A stretch of DNA of 64,000 bases from Pyxicephalus adspersus (GCF_032062135.1 NC_092869.1:43319956-43383955), one strand, 5' to 3'. Positions 36,828 to 47,137 are shown, counted from the stretch's first letter. A program made the numbers and translations. The notes: generated by a model not told the origin, from the letters alone.

Positions 36828-38640
36828 AAAAATTTATAGCACCAACATATTATGCAGCGCTGTACAATAAACATGGGTTGCAAATGACAGACAGATACAG
36901 ACAGTGACACAGGAGGAGGAAAGGACCCTGCCCAAAGGAGGTTACAATCTAATTGAAGGGGGGGATATGGAATGGTGGCAGAAGAAGTAACAGAAGAAGA
37001 CGTGTAGGTAAGTTTGAAGAAATGAAGAAATGGATTTTAAGAGCGCTTTTAAATGAACAGAAAGCCAAATAGGACACAGAAGACCATTCCAGAGGGTTGG
37101 GGCAGCTGTAGAAAAATCTTGGAGCCGTGCATGCGATGAGGTTATGAGTGAGGAAGTCATTAGCAGGTCAATGGAGAAATGAAAAGAGCAGCTAGGGGGG
37201 TACTTTTTCATCAGGGCAGAAAGGTAAGTGGGACAAGAACTGTGGAGGGATTTGAAGGCAAAGCACAGAAGTGTGAATTTTGATTCTAAGGAATTTAAAT
37301 TTCAGAAATGGAAGCCAATGAAGAGAACTACAAAGAGAAGCAGCAGAAGAGGGGTGGTGGGAAGGCCGTGTGTAGAGTAGATGGGAAGGCTGCGTATTGG
37401 GGTATATAGGTAGGTAGAAAGGATGGATGGATAAGCCTGGCTGCAGCATTCATAATAGATTGTAGAGGAGAGAGTCGGGTTAGTGGAATACCAGAGAGGA
37501 GGAGGTTACAATAGTCCAGGCGAGAGATAAGAGCGTGTACAAGGAGTTTGGTGGTCTCTGGGGACAGGTAGGGTGGATTTAGGAGATGTTGCGCAGGTAA
37601 AAGTGACAGGACCTGGAAATGGTCTGAATATGGGCGGTGAAGGAGAGTGCAGAATCAAAGGTGACGCCAAGACAACCTGCCTGAGGGGGGGGGGCAAATG
37701 ACGGTATTGGTAACAGTTAAGAATATGTCAGATGGAGATTTGGAATTTGAGGAGGGGGGTGATAACCTGGATAAAACAAAACTTCAGCTCCAGAAATCTG
37801 TCTGAGATGGCCAACAGGCAGTAGACCTTATCCAGGACTGAGGGAGACAGGTCAGGGGTGGACAGATAGATTTGAGTGTCATCAGCATACAGATGGTACT
37901 GTAAGCCAAAGGAGGATATGAGACTACCGAGAGAGGAGGTGTACAGAGAAGAGGACCGGTCCAAGGACTGACCCTTGGGGAACACCAACAGGAAGTAGGA
38001 GAGTGGGAACTACCATTGAAAGAAACTTGAAAGGAGCGGTCAGACAGATAGGAAGCAAACCAAGAGAGAGCAGTGTCACAGATACCAATGGAGCGCATGA
38101 TTTGTATTAGAAGGGGGTGATCAACAATGTCAAAAGCAGAGGAAAGATCAAGGAGAAGGAGCAGGGAAAAGTTGCCTTGAAACTTAGCTCTGATGAGGTC
38201 ATTGGCCACTTTAGTAAGCGCTGTTTCGGTGGAATGGGAAGCTTGAAAGCCAGACTGGAGAGGGTCAAGGAGAGAGTTGGTGCTCAGGTTATCCGCGAGT
38301 CTTTTGTAGACAAGGTGTTCAAGAAATTTGGAGACATATGGGAGAAGGGAGATAGGACGGTAGTTAGAGGGCAGGGAGGGGTCCAGTGAGGGTTCCTTTA
38401 GGATAGGGAGAATAATTGGCATATATGAAAGCTGAGGGGTATTTACCAGTAGAAAGGGAGAGGTTGAATAGTTGAGTTAGGCCAGGGTGGAGGAATGGGC
38501 ACCGAGTAGATCAGAGGGAATTGGGTGAAGTGGACAGGTAATAAATAGATGGAGATAATGAGAGAAAAGAGGAGACTTCAGTAACAGGGCTGACAGGCAC
38601 TACAATATGTGTAGGCTCAGGATATCTATTCATAAAATAA
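36828..38640 (-). mobile_element. Dead L2/CR1-like LINE, 3' part with reverse transcriptase
   Basis: The minus strand encodes a non-LTR reverse transcriptase. In order it shows [54 protein letters not shown] (catalytic Asp in DLSSAFD), a [12 protein letters not shown] block, [12 protein letters not shown] with the catalytic YADD at about 37879-37890, and a C-terminal LHWLPFLKFKFLR block. The blocks fall in different frames, with breaks near 37980, so it cannot make enzyme. The 5' half with the endonuclease is absent. The 3' end is GTTGGTGCTATAAATT beside an A/T-run. It is most like L2/CR1 elements. Its tail recurs across the window. Confidence 0.88.
38120..38422 (-). pseudogene. LINE reverse transcriptase N-terminal fragment
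   Basis: The clearest continuous part of the broken LINE frame carries [27 protein letters not shown] and [11 protein letters not shown]. It lies inside the element described at 36828-38640 and is not a host gene. Confidence 0.85.
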
Positions 38641-39144
38641 GTCCTGTTATAAGCTAAAAAAAGAAAAAAAAGATACCAGCATATCTTTTGTCAGTGGTAC
38701 CCCCGCCCCCTCCCTTTCACATCCATATTTATAAAGAATGGAAGGTATATGAGCTATAGAAGAACAAGTGAGACTAAGAAGGGAGGATTCAGTAACATCG
38801 GGAAGATCTTTCCTCCTCAGTAATTTTCTGTCACTGGTTTGCACCAAAAAGTCAGTTTTAGTGGACTGGCTCTTAAACAAATTTCCAGGTCTGTCAGGTA
38901 AAATAAAAGGTAGGAGATGGAGCTAGTCATGTGACCATCAAAGTCAAATGACCAGTTCTCCTCCAATCATGGAGCTCTCTCAGGTGTGTTAAGCAGAGAA
39001 TTCCATAGGGCAATAGAGGCTGCTTTACAAAGCCCATTCATAAAAGGCAGGCCGCAGTGTGCAAACCTGATGAAGCCAGAGATTCAGCAAAACAGCCATA
39101 CAATTACCATTTTCTAAAGCATGGCTGTCCTATACATTCTCTAC

Positions 39145-39282
39145 AGTGTTCTCCCCATGCCCTTTTAGCCGGTGCTGTTTTTAGGTAGTTACTAAAAGTT
39201 AGGTTCACAGTACACAGACTGCCACCCACCTACAGCTTTTGCCAACTCAGGTTAAAAAAAATTCTGGGGAGAATACTGCTCT
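39145..39282 (+). mobile_element. MITE of the ATTCTCCCC / GTAACCACCC family, copy
   Basis: Starts AGTGTTCTCCCCATGCCC and ends TTCTGGGGAGAATACT, giving 12-14-bp terminal inverted repeats. The body is TTAGGTAGTTACTAAAAGTT and CTGCCACCCACCTACAG. Confidence 0.75.
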
Positions 39283-39670
39283 ATATATAAAAGTTAGACT
39301 TTAAAAAGATGCGGTCATTTCTTTTCGGGACAAAATGAAAAGCGTGCCCTAACCTCACCGCATTGTCTGAACCCCATGTGGCTATAGGGGGTAGAACATG
39401 ACCTCTCCTACGTCTCAGCTTCGACCAATCACCAGGGCCAGGCACTGTCACATGATGTCATCGTCCCATTTACCCAAACAAGATTTTATGGGAGGGACAC
39501 AGGTATCCATAGGGAAATTGCAAGAAGTAATCAAATACATAAGAAGTTAATGACAATGCAAAGAAAAACTGAAATATCTATTTGGGACAAAGCTGCCGTT
39601 GCCATGTTACATTTGTTCCAACACTGGAAATCAGCCCTTTCCTAATGTACCCCAGCACACCGTCACTCAC

Positions 39671-39758
39671 CTCCAGATCTGCAGAACAGATCCACCTGTC
39701 TGTCCCTGCTGTTAGAGCTGTGGCCTTCTTCGTTCATCCCAGTCAATCAATCAAGAAG
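39671..39758 (-). other. CEP128: Candidate CEP128 5' UTR exon 2
   Basis: An 88-bp minus-strand segment is bounded by an acceptor (CTAATTCTGCAG) and a strong donor (GGAG, then GTGAGTG). It lies between the CpG-rich start and the first coding exon. It contains ATGAACGAAGAAG, which would open an upstream frame running past the CEP128 start codon in another frame. It could be a constitutive or alternative leader exon, or a chance splice-site pair. Confidence 0.35.
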
Positions 39759-40437
39759 CTGCAGAATTAGGCAAAAACAAACTTTAGGAAACACATAAAG
39801 CGTCCTTAGGAACTTTTGCAATAAATTCTTTACAGTTTGGTGCCCCAAATGACTTCTGATAACCTGCAGAGCACCCAGGCCTGGCAGCAGATGGGTACTG
39901 CCAAGCATCTTATCACCATTCCTATATATTAGTATAAACTGCCTGCTCTGGAGGAGTTATGATATTAAGATTCTGTCATTTAAATTTTGCATTGTAGTTA
40001 ATGATAGCGCGGGCTTCCGTGCCTTCCATATTTGTACAAAGGCTTTTTTTCTAGTTTTTACCCCAATTATTTCTACATTTCTGTATATATCTGAAAGCAG
40101 ATCCTTCTACAAATATGATGAGTAAAGCTGTGACATGCCACAGACGGCTCAGCTTCACCCTCTAGCTCACACACCCCGTGCACCACATTCTCGGTTTCCA
40201 GGTTGACTCTGCTAGTAAGATAGTTGCCAGGGACTGACACTCCTAGGAACACAGAAAGACAATTCCCAGGGCTGAGCCAACAGCTACATCACAGGAGGCC
40301 AACACACCCAAAAACAGACTATGTATAGCAAGGGTGAGTTTGCACAACACAATTCATTCACAGCCGGCAACAATCACAAGAAAAGTGTATTTTACAAATC
40401 AATTTAAAGAGGAGTCTCACCGATCGTCGCATATCGG

Positions 40438-40580
40438 AGTATAGAATACTCCCCGGCCCCTTTTAGCTGGGTGCACCGCCTGGCACATTTCAGTAACAAC
40501 GCGGCTGTTTTGGGGTGCTGCCACCCTCCTTTAACTTCTTCCCATCCAGTTTAAAAATGTTTCTGGGTTGCACACTGCAA
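40438..40580 (+). mobile_element. MITE of the ATTCTCCCC / GTAACCACCC family, copy
   Basis: Starts AGTATAGAATACTCCCCGGC, with body TTTTAGCTGGGTGCACCGCC, and ends TTTCTGGGTTGCACACTG. Diverged right end. Confidence 0.7.
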
Positions 40581-41347
40581 TATGTATTTGTCTTAGCTTG
40601 CCTGCAGGTCAGGCAGAGGAATGCCTCACATGCAGGCTGCATATTTATACATATGAAGATTTATAAAGCTCTTAATGCAAGGATTACAAAAGCATTACAA
40701 AAGGGAAACATCGGGACAAACACCAATATGACTAAGATTTGGGTACACAACTTTCTATATTCTCCAAAGGAATGACACTACCTGGCCCCTTCAACCCCAA
40801 CATACCACTCAAGGGGACAGGCTAGGGGCAGATTCCAATGTCTTTCCTCCATGCATTTACACATTCAGTCCTTGACTCGCCATGCACCAGGATAAGAATA
40901 TCAGTTCTGCAGCAAGACACCCATCACATGTCTGTCCTGTATAGGACGCTGACCCAGTAATAAAACATACATCTTCCCTAGCTGGAGTTCTGATACCTCA
41001 ACCACCTTCTGAACCACAGACCCAGAATGAGTAAGCAGCTCAGGTGTTCAGCTAATTGCTGTATAATTTGTCACACAATTACTAGCATGCTTGTTCCAGG
41101 TGTGTGATGGAGACTACCGACTCCAAATAATCAACTTTACATCCAATCAACAATCATTCAGAAGGAGTTCAGCAATGGCAGGTAACGTCATCTCTCGGTG
41201 ACAGGTCCTCTTTACCTATGAATTGGAATACCTGACCGCTTTACATATCAGTTTGTCCATTTTTGTACCCACAGTCTGTATCAGGTCTTAGATATCAAAC
41301 CTGGATGTATATTTGTCTGGGTTTCCATTACATGGCTCCCCACTCAC

Positions 41348-41490
41348 GTGTTCTCCCCAGCCCCCTTTAGCTGGGTGCACCACCCGGCACTTTTCAGTAA
41401 CCACCCAGGTGTTTTTGGGTGCTTGGGTCACAATACAGGGACTGACATTTGCCTACAAGTTCTTACCACCAAGCATAAAAAAATACAATA
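41348..41490 (+). mobile_element. MITE of the ATTCTCCCC / GTAACCACCC family, copy
   Basis: GTTCTCCCCAGCCCCCTTTA, TTTTCAGTAACCACCCAGGT and GGGTCACAATACAGGGACTG, as in the other copies. The right terminus is lost. Confidence 0.7.
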
Positions 41491-41980
41491 CATATCTTCT
41501 ATATCTGAGGTGTCACAGCTGCAGGTCACAACTTCCTCACTGCCATTTCCTGTCACAGAAAACAACAAAACCCTCCACTTCCTCTTCATCTGCAGCAAGA
41601 TGGTGACAATCCCCAACCTCCTGACCGCATACAGAGAGACGGCCCATATCATTATATAGAATGACCCCCCAAACAATATCCTGACACCCCGTGGTCCCCT
41701 TTATGAAGTCAGTGGCCACATTCTAAGGCAGAGTTCCCTCTAAGTGACCCTATAATTCTCCTCTCCTCTATTAGCCCCACCAGGGGTCCCTCTGCCCAGC
41801 CACTCATTGCCCCTACTTCTTGACAGAGCCCCACAGGTGACCCCTCTCCTGTGTTTGGGGACCCCCAAGTCCCCAGTTTCCCCTCCCCCTCCAGTTCCTT
41901 CCTCCAGTCAGTGCTCCCCCCACCTAGGGATACTTTAGGAGCCCCTCTTGTCCCCACAGTATACCCCAAAACCCTCTCAC

Positions 41981-42060
41981 CTCCATCCTGTATCAACTGT
42001 CAGAAGCGACGCTATGGCAACTCAAAGCTACCGCCGCCCAGCTAAGGAAGAGGCGACAGA
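41981..42060 (-). other. CEP128: Probable CEP128 non-coding exon 1 (5' UTR)
   Basis: The minus strand reads a GC-rich leader ending ACAGGATGGAG, followed by the consensus donor GTGAGAGG at 41980. It sits in the only CpG-rich block upstream of the first coding exon. The 5' limit is a guess. The ATG just before the donor would open only a very short upstream reading frame. Exon status is inferred from the donor, the CpG content and the position; no transcript evidence is available here. Confidence 0.45.
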
Positions 42061-42340
42061 GCGCGGAGAGTGCCGGGAAAGGTAGTTCGAGGGGCGGGAA
42101 TATGACCAGACAGAGGAGGAGCGATGACTACAACTCCCGACATCCCTCGCTATCACAAGAAGAGGCGGAGCCGGGAGACTAGGCGGCAGGATTGGCGGCT
42201 AGATACAATAAGACACGCCAAGTGGGCGGAGCTTCATCTGCATCTGGGACGGAGGCCGAAATATGGTCCCTATGACGACCGGTCACCGCACTGCAGTCAC
42301 CCATAGGCAACTTAGTGTAGTAACTAGTAGCAACCTACTT
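41990..42340. promoter_or_regulatory. CEP128: CpG-rich CEP128 promoter region
   Basis: The densest CpG stretch in the window (for example GAGCGCGGAGAGTGCCGGG and GTTCGAGGGGCGGGAAT with a GC box), just upstream of the probable CEP128 exon 1. There is no TATA box. It also carries ACTACAACTCCC at 42127, a ZNF143-type half motif. Whether it also drives plus-strand transcription is unknown. Confidence 0.55.
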
Positions 42341-42389
42341 TACTATAGCTGCCCATAATTAAAAGGTAACCCCACCTTCACACAAGGTA

Positions 42390-42404
42390 GTCACCAATAG
42401 CAAC
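42390..42404 (+). promoter_or_regulatory. RFX X-box
   Basis: GTCACCAATAGCAAC fits the RFX X-box consensus GTNRCC-N(0-3)-RGYAAC exactly with a 3-bp spacer. A looser relative, GTCACCCATAGGCAAC, lies at 42296-42311. RFX factors control ciliary and centriolar genes. It lies about 300-400 bp upstream of CEP128. Confidence 0.55.
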
Positions 42405-43005
42405 CATATTCACTCTAATGCTGTGACTGAGGAGAGTCCTAACCCTGCACTTTGTCCATTTTATTTTCCAAAATGGTGACGCCAAACATTCTGATTGTAT
42501 GATGTTTGTGTGGGGCTAGAACCCCCCCCCCCGAATTCCAGGATCAGCCCATTCACAGGGAGCCAATTCAGAGCCTCTGTGGTGTGTTAGAGGTCGCTGC
42601 CATGAGGGGTGCGAGCCCAAAACTTCCTCACGTCGGGAGGCCGAGAAAGAAGAGAAAACCAAGGACCCCTTTAAATGGCAGCTATGGGGTCACCCAGCGA
42701 CAGGACAGCGGTAAGTACCGAACAGACCTCAGGTAGGTGGATATGGATTTATCCAGCAATACGCAGCTTCTGAGGCTCAGCATTCATAAAAAAACAGTGG
42801 CAGGACAGCACAGGAGCCCCATACAGGGCATTGATGGGGTCACTGGGACATCAGAGGGGCACCGGGCCAGTTTGTATCCTCAGAGACTGCTGAATGGATT
42901 TCAATGAACATTTGTGGTTTGGAGTTCTGCTTTAAATACAAGCGGTGCCAGGGCTCAGACAGGGGGAGGGAGAAGAAGCACAGACAGCCAATCAGCAGAG
43001 ACAAT

Positions 43006-43220
43006 GGGCCTGATTTATTAAAGCTCTCTAAGGCTGGAGAGGATACACTTTCATCAGTGAACCTGGGTGATCCAGCAAACCTGTAATGGATCTGGTACAA
43101 TATTGAAAGCATTTGCTAACAAATAGCAAATGACTTTGAAGAAATCCAATCCAGGCTTTCTAGATCACACAGCTTCACTGATGATAGTGTATCCTCTCCA
43201 GCTTTGAAGAGCTTCAATGT
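43006..43220. mobile_element. Foldback MITE (CTGGGTGATCC family), copy 3
   Basis: Starts GGCCTGATTTATTAAAGCTC and contains GAACCTGGGTGATCCAGCAA and the inverse around CTAGATCACACAGCTTCACTG. Ends near GAAGAGCTTCAATG. Confidence 0.85.
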
Positions 43221-43261
43221 GAATAATATTTTATTTTTTCTTGTGCAGGTCCACGCTGTGA

Positions 43262-43280
43262 CCAGGAGGGGGCGGCACTG
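43262..43280 (+). promoter_or_regulatory. CTCF-like motif
   Basis: CCAGGAGGGGGCGGCACTG closely resembles the CTCF core CCASYAGRKGGCRS. It lies between two divergent genes of unlike expression, which would suit an insulator. Based on sequence only. Confidence 0.4.
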
Positions 43281-43834
43281 TCCTTGTGGATGTGACCCGT
43301 GGTCTCTGTAAGGCAGACTTGGCTGCTGGGGGACCCCCACCCCTCCCCCCCCTCTTTGCAGACAGGCGCAGGGGGACGAGGAGTGTTTGTGTGGAAAACG
43401 CAGCTTGAGTTTTGAAGCAGCACTTCAATTGCTGCAATGAGACCTGAAGTACCTGCAGTGAAGCTGAGGCACTCCAAGAGCCAGGAGCTCCCACCGCATC
43501 CAGCCGTATCCCCCGGAACCTGAGGGGTGCCAACCCAACAACTGGACCGCCACTGGGCACCACGACTGGGCACCACCACCAGACACAGCTTCTGCAATCA
43601 GGTAAATCCTTAATTTCTAGGATCTGTAGAACTACAAATCCCAGGATCCCATCCCATCTAGCCCCCCATCCCGTCCCAGCTCATAATTCAAAGTTGTGAC
43701 TCTCTAGTTTGGAACTACAAGTCCTGGGGTGGAGGTGTTTTGTAGTGCAGGGAGGGAGTGCTACCATGACTACATTAGGCATCCACCAACACCAGCAATT
43801 GATTACCAATGTTCCTCCAATGTTGGCTCCCCTC

Positions 43835-43990
43835 TAGGACCCCCCTCAGGTATGTATATCTCCTCCAGGACCCCCCCCCAGGTATGTATATCGCCTCCAG
43901 TACTCCTCCCCAGGTATGTACCTCTCCAGGACCCCGCCCCCCAGGTATGTACATCTCCAGGACCCCTGCCAGGTATGTACATCCCCCCCT
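43835..43990 (+). repeat. Tandem array with repeated CAGGTATGT
   Basis: Five units of 28-32 bp made of CCTCCAGGACCCC and CCCAGGTATGTACATCT. GT dinucleotides fall at 43850, 43882, 43914, 43945 and 43973, each in a consensus splice-donor context (CAG then GTATGT). Confidence 0.85.
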
Positions 43991-45849
43991 GCCCTGATAC
44001 ATCTGGTTACATTGTAACATTTATTCTGTGTTTTCACCTCATTATTCACATGATTCCCATGCGTTTCGGGATCCTATCATTGGTCATACAATTGTAAGGG
44101 TGTCTTTGCGGTCATCACATGGAGTCACCGTGTACTGGGGGGGTTCTGTAATATTTTCAGAATCAGCATCATCGTATCCCAATTATTTCCATCCTAATCC
44201 GGAATGTCGGAACCCCCTCGGCAGGCTCTCATCATATATAGGATCCCCCCCCCAACACACACACAATTATCCAATCCATGTGAAAAGAACTGGAGACATT
44301 CACCAGAAGAGCGGAGAACATTCACATTGAAAAGTGAGTGTTCTCTGTTTCTGTGATGAATATCTTTTCTAAAGTGAATGTTGATGGCGGTGGAATGTAA
44401 AACAAGGGAATTGTGCCAGTAGGTGATTGGCTGTGGTGATTTATTTATTGGTGAGGGGAGCTGCGTCTTGTCCAGGGTCTTCCTGGGGCTGTGGGTGCAC
44501 TACAAGTCCCAGCACAGCATGGGTCTGTCCTTGGTGTCTGCTGATTGGATGTGGGGATTTGATGAAGTTTTGGATCCGTTGTGCTGCCACCAAAGCTGAT
44601 TTGTAGTCATTGTACGGTAGGCAGTTTGTTATTACTGGGGGGTGAATAATACCGGCACATGAAATATGTTGTGTGTGCTCTCCGCCTCACCGGCACAGAA
44701 TGTCGATATTGCCCCGGAGGGACCGGGCAGTGCCAAGCTGTTACCTGCTGAACGCCGAGGAAAAAACTTCTCATTGGCTGCCTTTGGCTTGCACCGGCAC
44801 TCACACACATCAACAATCATTAGCAACTTACGAGGTGTATTTATCCAGCAGTGAATGTTTCTTTTACCAATCGTTCACTGGTGTTGAATCTATCTCCCCT
44901 AAATCACATGCACCTGCACTGGATGCTTAGTGAATGTCAGATTCACTGCTTTATCAATATAAATGTTTTCACTTAACTTTTCTTCGCCTCGTTCTCCGAG
45001 GATGTGATTTGCAGGTTTTCATTAGCAAAGTTCTATTATTAGCTGACAGGGATGAGCGCCATCGTCAGGAAGTGAGCGATTGTATTGGAGGGTGCACAAG
45101 ATTCCATTCGGCAGGTGTCATACTGGCCGGCGTCTTCCAGAAACCAGATGATTTTTACATCAGATGAGAGACAGTCAACCAATCACACGTGGGCACTGCG
45201 CGAAGGGGATCACATGTCACCATCGAGGCTGACATAGAGATATGAAAAATAATATGACGCTATGTAGATGCTGCTCTGACCTCTACAAACCCCCCAATCT
45301 TCTCACAAGTTGGGGAACTGCACAGTGCGTGCTGGTGGTCACATCCAATCAGAAGGGCGGAGATTATGTGGAAGTGTCACATGACTCCTGGGATGGTGGG
45401 CAGGGGACTCATTAATATTAAATAAGGACAATAGACGCCCAATAAAAGATCGTAAAAAGCCAATCCTTCAACGCTTTGCTTCATCTGTGCCACTGAATCC
45501 ACTTTTATTTATTTTGCCCTGAGTTTTGTTTTTACCTTATTGGGTTCTGTTTGTTCCCTGTTATGTTTTACCCCAATTCAGGGAATCACATGCAATTTTG
45601 CCCCTATGAGTCATGTGATCATACATGTCCTTGTGTAGCTTCCCTAATTCTCATGTGTAAGCCAGGTACGGGACCCCAGCAAATCGTACTGCAAATGTGT
45701 GCACAGATCTGGACACATGAAGAGCAGACATTGCCCCTGAGGGGATCCAGCATACAGGAGGGGACTTCCATAGAGTCAGCGTGGCCCCCCCTGAACAGGA
45801 AATCTCACCAAAGCCAATTACAAAACAATAAAAGTCCCATAAATCTCTG

Positions 45850-46110
45850 TTGATCCTGCCAGTGAATTCAGCTTCCTATGTTGGGGTGACAACGATGCTG
45901 CACTACTCCTGAATTTAGAGCAGAGTCTCCTCTCTCCTGTGGGTGGTGCATGTTGGCACTACAGTGGGTTGACATTATATCTCAGGGGGTGTGGCTATCA
46001 GTAGACTGAAGCCTGTCAATCAACATCTGGTCCCACCCCTCTTTTCCTGATTGACATTAATGAACCCCTGCCACTTTGATCTGCAGTGTCTGGGAGGGGA
46101 GGGGTGAGAC
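45850..46110 (-). repeat. Dispersed repeat, inverse of 52290-52530
   Basis: Shares TTGATCCTGCCA, CTTCCTATGTTGGGGTGACA and CTTTGATCTGCAGTGTCTGG with the inverse of the 52.3-kb segment. Family unrecognised. Confidence 0.5.
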
Positions 46111-46874
46111 AGAAATGGAGAAGGATTTGTCTCAGTTTGGGGGGGGGGGGGGGATTGTGTCTGTTTTATGGTTTTTGTACATCTCCACCTTCTGTGTTAG
46201 CTTAAATAGGGTTCGTGCAGGCCCTGAAAGTTTTTTTTGCAGGATTTAGATTGTCATAGATACAAGCAGGAAGTAACTAACAAGGCAGTGCAATCAGCAT
46301 TGCTGCTGTACAGAGTACTGCCAGTAATATTCCAGTTCAGCTATGGAACCCAATGGAAAAATCTGAAATTTTCCCCTCCATAATTTGAGGATTTCCAGAC
46401 ACAGAAATTGCTGTAATATTTATTCTAATGCCGTGCTGACGGCAGTGAATATCGGTGACACCGACACATTGGTTGCTGTTATGGGAACGGTGTGCAGGCC
46501 AAGGATTTCTCATCACTCTGAGTCCCTGAAATTATAAATTGTGAAGCCAAAACTTTTCTGTTTGATTTTGGATGGAGAAGAGAGGAGCGAAATCTCTGCC
46601 ATGATTTTTGGGTTTTCAGCAGTAGAAGATTTCCCTTCACTTCCTGTTCTTTATGTACAACAGGAAACAAGAGGAAATCTCATCCCAGACAGTTCGTTAC
46701 TGGTGTTACCATGGGAGACTATCCCAACCTACTGTGGTAGCAATGGCATCATCACCGGTTTGTGTATGATCTGTGCATAAAGCAGGTGTGTGGGAGGGGC
46801 TTGGAAGCTCCACCCACTACAGGCTGCCTGCTGAAAACTACAGAAGGGGTGTAGACAAGACCAGTAACTCTGCA

Positions 46875-46885
46875 CATAAAAAGAG
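46875..46885 (+). promoter_or_regulatory. TSHR: Possible TATA-like element upstream of TSHR
   Basis: CATAAAAAGAG lies 260 bp before the start codon. It would place transcription start near 46905. Mammalian TSHR promoters are usually TATA-less, so this is weak. Confidence 0.2.
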
Positions 46886-47137
46886 AGCAGCAGTGACTGG
46901 TCTGTAATACAGGAAGATCCTGAACGTGGGGAGGTGAGGGGGTTCGGTGTCACCAGTGCAGGTGATGGTGAGGTGTGAGGGGACTTGGTTTTGTCTTGAT
47001 CAGAAGTTTGAATCTGACCAGATTTCCTGTGGATGTGGACCCAAGAGCTAACACTCTGTACTCTTGTACTCTTCAGGACTAAAGCATTCCCTGACTTCTT
47101 CTTGTTGGCACCTCCCCATGTGAGGTCCAGGCTGACG

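Larger units (their letters stand above)
29715..39670 (-). other. CEP128: Long first intron region of CEP128
   Basis: About 10 kb upstream of the first coding exon. It holds MITEs (31162-31383; 33218-33830 interrupted), LINE copies (32465-32990; 36828-38640), a SINE (35190-35570), and unique CpG-containing islands at 30560-30930 and 36120-36660. No protein gene other than transposon remnants was found. Confidence 0.7.
39759..41980 (-). other. CEP128: CEP128 first intron, promoter-proximal
   Basis: Apart from two MITE copies (40438-40580, 41348-41490) the sequence is unique. There is no other gene. An open frame near 41709-41996 is proline/glycine noise in C-rich DNA. Confidence 0.55.
2416..42060 (-). 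other. CEP128: CEP128 gene, partial at its 3' end
   Basis: Minus-strand gene for centrosomal protein 128, a long coiled-coil protein of the subdistal appendages of the mother centriole and the ciliary basal body. Seventeen coding exons are visible (2662 nt, about 887 codons), each bounded by AG and GT with matching phases. The protein starts MAESSSDSDSYLR, nearly the same as human CEP128, and stays collinear with it through recognisable blocks such as NLEQSIDQLRS, HQSLRDLSSDQ, ERDVHQREL and WLAETKTKLQ. It is rich in Glu, Gln, Lys, Arg and Leu, as expected of a coiled coil. The human protein is about 1094 residues, so roughly 150 C-terminal residues lie beyond base 1. About 40 residues between 8620 and 6157 were not found. 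The upper limit given is an estimate of the promoter-side end, because the transcription start cannot be read. TSHR lies divergently upstream. Confidence 0.95.
42060..47137. other. Intergenic region between CEP128 and TSHR
   Basis: About 5 kb between divergent genes. It holds promoter motifs near 42.0-42.4 kb, a foldback MITE (43006-43220), a CTCF-like site (43262), a tandem array (43835-43990), ACTACAA motifs, a dispersed repeat (45850-46110) and a G-run at 46140. A donor-like GTAAGTACC follows a C/G-rich open stretch at 42710, but no transcript is supported. No protein gene is seen. Confidence 0.65.

Noticed and set aside
37784..38422. 212-residue open frame as a host gene
   Set aside because: It is the reverse transcriptase of a frame-broken LINE, with NYRPISLLP and DLSSAFD motifs.
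42506..42736. Extra exon of TSHR or a non-coding RNA ending at the GTAAGTACC donor
   Set aside because: No acceptor or transcript support. TSHR exon 1 already contains the start codon and signal peptide.
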